Shown here piece by piece: positions 51,601 through 63,600 of a DNA stretch of 64,000 bases; position 1 is the stretch's first letter; each line of letters opens with the position of its first letter. The position numbers and the translations under genes were made by a program. Origin of the DNA: Heliocidaris erythrogramma (Eukaryota > Echinodermata > Echinoidea > Camarodonta > Echinometridae); contig CM046853.1 in NCBI GenBank assembly GCA_025617745.1, forward strand, positions 12,602,974-12,666,973. Reading direction: 5' to 3'. Below the pieces are notes generated by a model. It saw only the letters and a program-made list of their open reading frames with translations. It ran no database searches and was not told the DNA's origin.

Positions 51601-54600
51601 GTTTCCCAAGGGAACATGCTTTAGAAGCTCTACAGCAATCTACCTCCCTGGAAAGAGCAGCTGAGTGGGCCCTAACACATCCACCAAGACTTCCTCAGGT
51701 AAGTACATCAATGGTTCTTCTTTTTATCTTATTCTGTTTCTTCTTCTGTAGTATGGAAATATTTATGAAATTTGTGTGAACTTGACCAGTACCCGTCTTT
51801 CTTGAGCACAAGGTTTATGTGAATGCATGTCAGCTACTATACATGTTTAAAACTAAAGCAGGTAATATTACATACATGGATTATTCAGAATTAGAGTGTA
51901 TTGGGTGATGAAATCAACAATAACGTAGTATACTATGCACATGTACTCTCATATCCATGACAGCTGTGTATATTTTTTTCTCAAATATAGTATAAAGAAT
52001 TGTATGGGGGAAAAAATCTATGTAATTTTTCCCCTCTCTGAAGAAATTATGACGGTACCAATTTGGAATAACACAGTTTGAATTTGCGATAAGTTTCTGA
52101 AAAAGTTTATGTAAATTGAAATAACATTATCTCTGTATTGACCCTCTCTCCTTATTTCTCTGACTCTTGTCTACTTTTTGTACATTTACAATAGACGTTT
52201 GGAACAGGATTGAGTGAAGAGGAAGAAATGATGCAAGCCATAGCCATGTCTCTAGGTGAAGCAATACAACCATCAGTAGATCAACAGGTAAGGATATTGG
52301 TTTAAAAGAATAGTCATGTCTATCAATATAGTGATGATAATGCAGATGAATCTATGATAATGCTGATGAATCTATGATAATGGTCATATAATTAAGGAAT
52401 CTTCTAGAAGGGAAATATTTTTCCAGTTATGTATGATTTTATGAACATAGAAATTTCCAGAAGAGAGAGTATTATTCATATGTGAAAAGTGAATATAATG
52501 TGTAGCAGTGAAATAATCAGAATGCACATACAGTAGAGAACATTCTAGATCTTTACATTGTGTGTGATGTACTATAGGATAATTGCAATGTATAATGTAC
52601 ATGTTGGAATGTGTTGATTACATGTATCCTGACCTTTACATGAACCTCTTAGAGTGTAACATTGCAATGAGTCTATTTATAGAAAAGGGGAATCCCCTTC
52701 CTTTGTTTGTTACAACTAGAACTATGTAGAACTTACAAGAGAGTTCCAAACTTTCATGAATACTGTAGTAGAATGTAGAAAATTCTAATTAAGGGTTGAG
52801 ATTGTATATAAGCTGGGAGCTTGCACAGAAATTTCAGAATTTATACCCTGAATACATCGTGGAGCATATATTGCATAAGTTCTCAGTTAACACCATCTGA
52901 TATTGATATCAACCTGTGGAGATCATCTTGGACCTCATCTTGGACTTCATCTTGGACCTCATCCTTGACATATTTGACGTCGTGTTCGACATCGTTATTG
53001 ACATTGTGGTCAACATCGTCATTGACATTGATTATCGAGATTGCAGTTGACACTGTTATCGACATTGTGATTGCCATCGTCTTGGACATCGTCATCGACA
53101 TCATTATCGACATCGATGACCTCCTGAATTATTTTGGACATTCTTCGGCTGGATCTGGAATCTTCTTCTGCCAGTTGGACAACATACCGTTTGGATTCAA
53201 TATTTGTGGATTAGCAGCCAGCTTACTCTACACTTCAGGAACATTCTGGACTAATAGGAATTTCCCAGCTGAGAAATTGTAAGTCTTTACCAGTTTAAGT
53301 ACATGTAGTGTATTTGTAACTAGAATCTGTAATTCTGTTATATCTGATGTTGGTAAATAATTAAATTAAACCATAAATCATCTCAAGTTTATATCTTTTG
53401 TTTGATTCTTATCTTTTGTGGATTTTGGATCGTAACAAACTGGGGGCTTGTCCGGGAAACGTAGCCAAATATAACAAGTCAAAAACAACAAAATTTAGAG
53501 AGAAATTTTGGAAATCTCAGGAAACTTCTAGAATACATTGCAGATAAGTTCTTAAATTCTGTAATTGTTTGTTGCATGCTTCATCATGACGACAATAGAT
53601 GTTGAAGTGTTTGTTAAGAGGACAGATTTGTCCCTTGGTCAGTTGAAGTCACTCAGAAAAGATGACTTGAGAGCTGTATGTCAGCATTTGGGAGTAGTTC
53701 TTACTCCTGAGTTAAAGAAGGCAGAGATTATTGATCTGCTAGCTAGTCACATGAAGCTCAGTAAAGAAAGTGAGGTTCCTTCTAAGGTTTCAAGTGATGT
53801 TCAACTCCAACTAGCAAAACTTGAGTTGGAAAAGGAGAGAATGAAATTAGAATTTGAAAGAGAAAGAGAAGAAAGGGAGTACCAGTTGAAATTGAAAGAA
53901 ATGGAGTTAGCACATGCAAATACTAACTCTACCAAAGAGAAATCTCCCCAAGGTTTTGACGTAGCGAAGAACATTCGCCTTGTGCCAAAATTTGATGAAG
54001 AGGGAGTTGATGCATATTTTGTATCATTTGAAAAAGTGGCCAAGAGGTTGGAATGGCCTCAGAAATACTGGACTCTGCTTCTTCAAAGCGTTTTTGTGGG
54101 AAAGGCGGCAAAAGTCTACTCATCTCTCTCTGAAGAGCAATCATGTGACTATGCTACAGTGAAGAATACTATTCTTAATGCATATGAGTTGGTCCCAGAA
54201 GCATACAGACGTAAATTTAGGAATATGCAAAGACAATCAGGCCAGACCTATGTTGAGTTTGCTAGGGAACAAGAAATGATGTTTGACAAGTGGTACAGAT
54301 CACTGAAAGTTGACGAAGATTTTGCCCAACTGAGAGAAGTTGTCCTCTTAGAGGAATTCAAAAAGGGTGTTCCTTTTGGCGTTAAGTCTCACCTAGATGA
54401 CCAAAGAATTACTCAATTGAGTAAGGCAGCTGTGGTAGCTGATGAATTTGAGGTCACACACAGAGGTAGTGGGGATAGGCTTCCTTTCAAAAACTTTCAG
54501 AATAAGAAGGGTAAAGGGGCATTTGAATCCCACAAGAAATTTGGTGAGGGAAAAACTGCTAGCAAGGAGAATGACACTGACAAGTCTCAGGCAGATAGAG

Positions 54601-57600
54601 GCGCGAAATCAAGTGAAAGATCTGTTAGTCAAAGTTCCAAAGTTTGTTTCCATTGCAATAAGCCAGGACATTTGAAAAAGTCCTGTTGGGAATTGATTGG
54701 GAAACCAACCAAAAGTAAGAAAGATGTGGGCTTAGTCAAGCAATCAAGTATTCCACCCAAGGAGTCCGTCCAGTTGGAATCAGTCCAAGATGTTGAGAGT
54801 GTTTCTCTAGTATTTGCCGATAAGGTCAAGAAGGTTGATGAGAGCTTTAGAAGCTTTTTGCATGATGGTGAGGTATCCCCCTGTTCGACTGGTGCTGTAG
54901 GTAAGCCAGTGGTTATCCTTCGAGATACAGGGGCTGCTCAGTCCCTGATGATGTCAGGGCATTTGACTCTCCCACCAGAGAGTTCAGAGAATGCCAAAGT
55001 TTTGGTTCGAGGCATTGGTCCGGATTATGTGTCGGTTCCTTTGCATAAGGTCGACTTAAAGTGTGACCTAGTTAGTGGTCCTGTAACTGTTGGTGTCGTA
55101 CCGGAATTACCCGTGGACGGGGTTGACTTTTTGTTGGGTAACGACTTGGCTGGAGAGAAAGTTGTTGCATCTCCAGTGGTTTCAGAGAAGCCGGTTGAGG
55201 TAGCTGAAACTGAACGGTTGCAGGAGGATTTTCCTGGAATTTTCCCGGATTGTGTTGTCACTAGGTCTCAGGCTCGGAGGGCTGAACAGGATGATGCGGA
55301 TTCTATTGAGGTGGAGGAGAGTACTGATGTCTGGTTAGCTGAAACCTTTTTCAAGGACTTGGATGGGGATAATGTTGAAGGCTCTGTTGCAGACAATGAT
55401 GAGTTGTTTAGCAAATCTTCCCTTGTACAGGCACAACAGGCGGATCCAGAATTGAAAGGCTTGTCACAGACGGCATGTTCTGAGGCTGAGGCTGATAAGG
55501 TTCCTGAGTGCTATTATGTCAAAGGTGACATATTGATGAGGAAGTGGAGACCTCCCCGGAAACCAGCTAATGAAGAGTGGTGTGTAGTTCACCAAGTTGT
55601 TGTTCCTCCCTGTTACCGCACAGAGATTCTGAGGATGGCTCACGAGTTGCCTATGGCAGGTCATTTAGGTATTCGGAAGACGGAGGTTAGGGTCATGAGG
55701 CATTTCTATTGGCCGAAGATGCACAAGGATGTTGTGCAGTTCTGTAAGACATGTCATACATGTCAGGTGGTTGGGAAGGCACAGCCTTCTATCAAGCCTG
55801 CTCCCTTGATACCGATACCTGCATTTGATGAACCTTTTACTAGGGTTCTTGTTGACTGTGTTGGACCCTTACCCAGAACTAGGTCGGGTCACAAGTATCT
55901 TCTTACGATTATGGATTTGTCTACACGTTTTCCAGAGGCGATACCGTTGAGAAGTACCACTGCACAGCCAGTAGTACAGGCGCTAGTGCAGTTTTTCACT
56001 AGGTATGGTTTGCCCAAGGAAATTCAGTCAGACCAAGGATCGAATTTCATGTCAGGAGTGTTTCAGCAAGTGATGCATGAGTTAGGGATAAAGCAGATCA
56101 AGTCATCCGCTTATCATCCACAGTCCCAAGGTGCATTAGAGCGCTATCACCAGACCCTGAAGACCATGCTTAGGGCATATTGTGAAGAGTATCCTGATGA
56201 CTGGGATAAAGGTATCCCATTCTTGCTGTTCGCGACCAGGGATTCCCCGAATGAGTCGACAGGCTTCAGTCCATTTGAGCTGGTCTATGGTCACGAGGTT
56301 AGGGGTCCCCTTAAGCTGATCAAAGAAAAGTTCATGGGTCAGAATGACGAGGTAAACCTTCTTGACTATGTGTCAAAGTTTCGAGAAAGGCTCTCAAAGG
56401 CTTGTGAGGTAGCCAAAGAACACTTGAAAGTGTCGCAAGCTAAAATGAAAACACAGGCAGACAAGAAGGCAAAAGAGCGCAACTTCAAGCCTGGAGATAG
56501 GGTGTTAGTGTTGTTGCCTTTGCTAGGTGAGCCCTTGAAAGCTAGGTTTAGTGGTCCCTACACTGTCAAAAAGAAACTGAATGATGTCAACTATGTGATC
56601 AGTACCCCTGACAGAAGAAAGAGTCAAAGAGTATGTCATGTAAACATGCTGAAAGAATACTTTGAACGTGAGGCTAATCAGCCAGTAGGTGTAGCACATG
56701 TTGTAAAAGAAGAGAAGCTAGAAGATGTAAATAAAGGCAATGTAGAGACAGAGAGTGAATTGTCTCACACAGATGTGTCTACAAATGAACCATGTGGAGT
56801 GAAATTGTCTAACTCAGAAATGTTAGAAAATTTGGATGATGCACTGAAGCATCTCTCTGATGAACAGAGAATTGACATATCTGGCTTGTTGAAAGATTAT
56901 AAGCATGTGTGTAAAGATAGACCAGGTCGTACTGCCTTGACTGTACATGATGTAGATGTAGGTGATGTAAAACCTATCAAACAACATCCATATAGACTTA
57001 ATCCAAGCAAGTTGGAAAAAGTGAATGAGGAAATCCAGTTCATGTTAGATAATGACATAATTGAACCAAGTCAGAGTAGTTGGAGTTCCCCTATTGTAAT
57101 GGTCCCAAAGCCGGATGGCTCTCAGAGATTTTGTATAGATTACCGCAAGGTAAATGCAATCACTAAGACCGACTCATATCCAATTCCTAGGTTGGAAGAT
57201 TGTATCGATAGGGTTGGGAACTCTGCCTTTGTCACTAAGATAGACTTGCTGAAGGGATATTGGCAGGTGCCACTGACTGACAGAGCCAAGGAAATATCAG
57301 CCTTTGTCACACCGGATGGCTTATTTCAATGCAAAGTCATGCCGTTTGGAATGAAGAATGCCCCAGCAACCTTTCAAAGATTGACAAATCAGGTGATTGC
57401 TGGGCTTGACAATTGTGTTGTGTACATAGATGACATCTTAGTGTACAGTGATACATGGAATGACCATCTCAATCATTTGAGATTACTGTTTGACAGACTA
57501 GATAAAGCCAACTTAGTAGTTAATCTGATGAAGAGTGAATTTGGCAAGGCAAAGGTCACTTATCTTGGTCATGTGGTTGGTCAGGGGCAAGTGCTACCGA

Positions 57601-60600
57601 GAGAAGCAAAGATTCAGGCAATCTTAGACTTCCCCATTCCCACAACTAAGAAAGAGTTGCTCAGATTCCTAGGTATGAGTGGTTTCTACAGGAAGTTCGT
57701 TCCAAATTACAGTACTGTGGTTAGTCCACTCACAAACTTGCTGAAAGCAAAAGTGAAGTATGTATGGTCTGATGCATGTCAGAGATCATTTGAGAAGTTG
57801 AAGGCCATTTTGGTGAATGAGCCTGTTTTGGCAGCTCCAAACTTCACAAAGCCATTCAAGGTGGCTATTGATGCCAGTGATGTTGGAGTGGGAGCAGTGT
57901 TGCTCCAAGAGGATGAAGAAGGCTTTGAAAAATCAGTCTGTTACTTCTCAAAGAAACTCAACCAATATCAGAAGAAGTATTCAACTATCGAAAAAGAGGC
58001 TTTGAGTCTTGTACTCGCTCTCCAGCAGTTTGAGGTGTACCTAACCAACAGTAATGGTGATATCATGGTCTACACAGACCATAACCCTCTTGTGTTCTTG
58101 GAGAAATTCAAAACAAAGAACCAAAGACTGTACAGGTGGAGCCTTATGCTCCAACCTTTCCCCTTGAAAATTGTACACATTCGTGGAAAGAATAATGTGA
58201 TTGCTGATGCTCTTTCAAGGATGTAAAGAGAGAAATTACTCTTTTTTAGACAAAGTTTGTCATTTATAATTGCATTTTTCTTTTTTGATGGTCCTTAAAT
58301 ACATGTGTGATATGTAATGCCTTTGTACAGGATGAAAGGCTTATCTGGATAATTTGAAACAGGTTGAATCTTAAAGAAACCTTTACTACGGTAAAGCTTT
58401 CTTTTTCCCGGTGGGGGAGGTGTGATATAATTAAGGAATCTTCTGGAAGGGAATTATTTTTCCAGTTATGTATGATTTTATGAACATAGAAATTTCCAGA
58501 AGAGAGAGTATTATTCATATGTGAAAAGTGAATATAATGTGTAGCAGTGAAATAATCAGAATGCACATACAGTAGAGAACATTCTAGATCTTTACATTGT
58601 GTGTGATGTACTATAGGATAATTGCAATGTATAATGTACATGTTGGAATGTGTTGATTACATGTATCCTGACCTTTACATGAACCTCTTAGAGTGTAACA
58701 TTGCAATGAGTCTATTTATAGAAAAGGGGAATCCCCTTCCTTTGTTTGTTATAACTAGAACTATGTAGAACTTACAAGAGAGTTCCAAACTTTCATGAAT
58801 ACTGTAGTAGAATGTAGAAAATTCTAATTAAGGGTTGAGATTGTATATAAGCTGGGAGCTTGCACAGAAATTTCAGAATTTATACCCTGAATACATCGTG
58901 GAGCATATATTGCATAAGTTCTCAGTTAACACCATCTGATATTGATATCAACCTGTGGAGATCATCTTGGACCTCATCTTGGACTTCATCTTGGACCTCA
59001 TCCTTGACATATTTGACGTCGTGTTCGACATCGTTATTGACATTGTGGTCAACATCGTCATTGACATTGATTATCGAGATTGCAGTTGACACTGTTATCG
59101 ACATTGTGATTGCCATCGTCTTGGACATCGTCATCGACATCATTATCGACATCGATGACCTCCTGAATTATTTTGGACATTCTTCGGCTGGATCTGGAAT
59201 CTTCTTCTGCCAGTTGGACAACATACCGTTTGGATTCAATATTTGTGGATTAGCAGCCAGCTTACTCTACACTTCAGGAACATTCTGGACTAATAGGAAT
59301 TTCCCAGCTGAGAAATTGTAAGTCTTTACCAGTTTAAGTACATGTAGTGTATTTGTAACTAGAATCTGTAATTCTGTTATATCTGATGTTGGTAAATAAT
59401 TAAATTAAACCATAAATCATCTCAAGTTTATATCTTTTGTTTGATTCTTATCTTTTGTGGCTCTTGGATCGTAAGATAATGCTGATGAGGAGTTGGATGA
59501 CTGTAAAGAAGTAATTAAAGCAAGTTTTCCAACAGCTCTGCCTTGCTGATTGTGATTATGAAAACAAGAAAAACATTTAGTAATCTGATTTTTATGGAGA
59601 TCCTCTAGTTTTCAGCCTATGTTAGTACTGGTGACAGATGTAACCTAAAACATCACAACCATACATAAGTCACAAGAGATTTTCTGTGTGAGAATCATGA
59701 ACTTAAACTTCTCCTTTGAGGATTACCCCATAATTATTTTCCTATATTCCTTGAATATCTTCAGGAGGAGGAAAAGAAAAAGAAAGAGGAGGAGGAACGT
59801 AAGAAGAAGGAAGAGGACGAAAGGAAGCAGAAGATGATGGAAGAACAAGACAAGATTCCAGAGGAAGCGCCACTCGATAAGGCCATCCTCAATGAGTTTG
59901 TGGATTCTATGCTGCCAGGATGTCTCAAGCTGCTTGATGATATACCAGAAACTGTTTACAGGTAATGCAATTATAACAGAATTGTCTATCAACAAAAGAA
60001 AGAAAAAAATTATATTTACATATATAATTATAATGAACAATATTGTGATATCAAAAGCTTTGATGTTGATGACTTTGTTTCATGTGGTAATGAGGTGCCA
60101 AAGATGCTATAAGATGCTAATGGATTGTACATGTTTTAGAGGACAATAGTTGGTGAAATGTTTTTGTCTTGTATTTTTTGCAGAGTGTGTGATCTACTAG
60201 TGGTGGCCAATAATAGGAATGGCACTGAATGGAGAGACAAGATGCTTGAAATGGTTATCAGTCAGGTAAGACTTCACATACTTACCTAACAAAAGAACTT
60301 GGTTTTATTTCTATTAATACAGTTGTAATTTTATTTCTCTTGAGTCTTAACCTATAATTCCATTTATTATTTACACACTTTTTCCCTGTCCCATGTTTCA
60401 GTCTTTCCTTTCTCACTTCTTCGTCTCTTTATCCAGATATAAATGAAAATATCAAATACTTACTAAATACATTTTTGCAAGGAGTTATGAGGGGTTTTGC
60501 TTTAATTTATTCATTTCTGTATTGATGTATTAGACTTTCTTAAAAGAAAAAGGGAATGAATATATCAAGGTGATAGTAAGTCAAGCCGTTGCGCTATGTA

Positions 60601-63600
60601 GTGATTTTAAATCTGGATACTACTTTGTTGTTTATGTTACAGATTTCTGAGAACGCTCGGTTGTTGTGCAATAGCTTTGCCAGTATTTTAGTGGACCCAG
60701 CTGGTGTGACAGACACTAAGGTCATAGAAAACTTATCTTCATGCCTGGCCTCTAGAATTCACCTACTCTGTCTTCTCTTTGAGGTAAGTGCAACACTGTC
60801 GAACATCTTTTTTGTAAAAAGAAAACTTAGATTTAAAGCCTCATTCATCACTTATAATCACAAATGAAGTGGACAGAAGTAGTGAAATTGCACTTTTAAT
60901 TGCTTATTCCCATTTTGTTTGAGTGTGGAGATTCTCTCATGAATATGTTGAATTACAATAAAAACCTTAAAGACTCTAAGATTTTCTCTGTTGTTATAGT
61001 GATACTTGCCATTATACTCACTCCTATGGTTGGTTGTATCATTTGCAGGAGATTCGAATGGCTTGTGCTCAGAGAGTTGAGGCTTCTAACATCCTTGATA
61101 CCCTCATTACACTTCTCTACACAGCACAGAAATGGATGGCTAAGATGAAGCTTACCAAGACACCAAAGTATGAACCATTCTTGTTTTATTATTGATGCTT
61201 CTTCATTTTCATGTTATTTTCGCATTGTATCTCGTTTTTGTTTGTTGTGTATATGAAGGTATCATTGATTTTGAATTTGGTCAGCGTGCAGTATGTTGTA
61301 ACTTATTTGAGTTCCTTTAGTGAGAATAAATATGAACAAAATCCATTAGCTACAGCCCTAAATTTTAGGTATGCACTAGATACCTCGGCTTTTCCTGGAT
61401 TAACATTGATTATAATTAAAGAGCTTATAAAACCTCCATATATTTTATCAATGACATATTTACAGGCAGGATATGATATTTTCCTCTTTAACTTAGTTTT
61501 TATGAAACTTATCTGGATGCTGTAAAATGTCCAGCATGAATATATTTCAGCTTCGTATTCATTCATATTATGAATGTTTTGATTTGTTTGCCATAGGTGG
61601 ATGGGTCCAGCACTGCTCCTCATTGATCTCTATGAGAAGACTGTTCTCACATGCAAGAGGAAGGTGGCACAACAGGTAAAAATGGAGTTCTGTTTTTCAT
61701 TAGGGTTGCAAAGATGAAAGAGTTATGCAGCCAGTGCTCTCCACCCATAACTGCCATATGAAGTCATTCTGATATTTGTTTTATTACTCTTATGGATTCC
61801 TTTGTCTGTGACATGTTTAACATATTTTTCACTTCATCAAAATTTGACAGGGCATGTTCTGAATGGAATAGTTTCCCCACAAATAAAAGAAAGCTATGTT
61901 TCTCCATCTGTACAGGGTGCTTCACATACATGGAAGTGGTTTGATGACTCTACAGGCCGCTGGTGTACTTACAGTCGTAGCAACAACAAGACCATAGACG
62001 ATGCGTACTGGGCAGGCAAACCTAGCGTGAAGTTCACTGCTGCCCGGAGAAGATATGTTGTCCACTTCAACACCATGATACAGGTAAATGTGTGCAATGA
62101 AGTTACTCAAAGGAAGGATACTGGTACTCTTTTTAAGTACTGCCAGAAAATTAGTTGTAAGCTTCTCAATATGGGCATAAAGACACCTTTTCAAGTACTT
62201 TGTCGTTAAGAACTTTAAATAATTTCTTTTTTCCTTTCATTCCCATATTTGTCTCCCTCTGAACCCCTCTCTCTCTCTCTCTCTTTTTTTCTTTGCCCGT
62301 TTCTGTCTGTCCACACATGTATCTCTCTTTCTTGTGCAATTTTTTTTCTCTCTCTCTACATGTGTATCTGACTCTGTACGTGCGTATTGATATATCTCTA
62401 CCCGCTTCTCTCTTTCTATCTTTTATACATAGGTGAATGAAGAGACAATGAACAAGAGGCCTATCATGCAGGCCTTACCCACCCCAAAGGCTGAAGAAGA
62501 CAAAGGTGATAAGAAGGAGGATGATGGAGAGAGAGAAGCCAAGAAGCTCAAGACTAGTGAGAGTCTGGAATCTGCCACAAAGACAGAAGGTAAGAAAATA
62601 ATTTCTGAATCTCTTCAATGCAGTGAGTTTCAGAACAAAATGATTTGCATTGATCACTATTCATAAAGCACTCTAAACTAATTAATGGAAGTTTCCACAG
62701 TAATTATTGAGGTTTGATATTAAAATATGTTTTAATTGTTTAGTTAATACATATGAGATATTTATGACTTGCGTGATTTTGCTATAGTTTTGAATGCATG
62801 TTACTTCCTTGACTTATAAATGCAGATGTAAACTCTACTTAACATTTAGCTAATTCGTTGAAATACCAATTTACAATAAATTTTAGTAAATGCAGTTTTT
62901 TTATGATATGCTGCATCCTGTAGAAGAAATAACATTACAAAACAATCATCCTATCTTTTTAAAAAGCTAATTACTCATTTGTCTTTTCCCTTTTAGTTGC
63001 AGGAACAAGTCAAGAGAGTAAGGATGAATCGATTGCCAAAGAACCTGAAATCATTGAGATTCAAGGACTGGGAGAAAAAGAAATTCCAACTCTGATCAGG
63101 TAAACCACCCTTTTTCAGTAATTAATATACTATTAATACATGGTTGAGAGTGCGTTGGTACGATCTGGCAACACAAATGTTTTTATCGTGGTGTACTATA
63201 CGCACGAAGCGCAAGCCGATTGTGTTGGACACCACGATAAAAACCTGCGTGTTGCCGGATCGCACTAACGCACAAACTCACAACCATGTATTAAAAGATT
63301 TATAAAACGGTCGGCAATATGATTATGAAGTCCATAAATATGGTTACAAACCCCATAGAAACGCCAAGAGTCGCACAGTCATGGAGGTTGCCATTTGCCC
63401 TCCTGGATGACCATCGCATAAGCGCAGCCAATAAAAGTCATGCCCGTTTCAGTGCGCGCATGTAATCCCTGCGCTAAAATGACAATTAAACTATGCGATA
63501 TCATTGCGTTTTTCAGTTTGCACGCACCAGAGGTACGCGTACGCGCAGCTCAGCCGTGCGTTAGTTCTTTTTTTTGCACTGTTACGTGGTGTTATTTGAC

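Larger units (their letters stand above)
52382..59474 (+). mobile_element. Complete Gmr1-like Ty3/gypsy LTR retrotransposon in HUWE1 intron 32
   Basis: 7,093 bp, same strand as HUWE1. Two 1,054-bp LTRs (52382-53435 and 58421-59474) flank a tRNA-type primer-binding site, one long gag-pol frame and a polypurine tract. GATAAT is repeated on both sides (52376-52381 and 59475-59480), although the target itself is GATAATG-rich. About seven LTR mismatches were seen by eye, so the insertion is young. Integrase lies before reverse transcriptase, the arrangement described for the Gmr1 group of deuterostome gypsy elements. Every hallmark residue checked is present, so it may be transposition-competent; this is not shown. 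Confidence 0.95.

Noticed and set aside
52821-53282. 153-codon LTR frame as an accessory gene
   Set aside because: Made of a minisatellite; no domain, and it is identical in both LTRs simply because they are recent duplicates.
53565-58226. Ty1/copia assignment from domain order
   Set aside because: RT ([33 protein letters not shown]) and IN are of gypsy type; only the order is copia-like.
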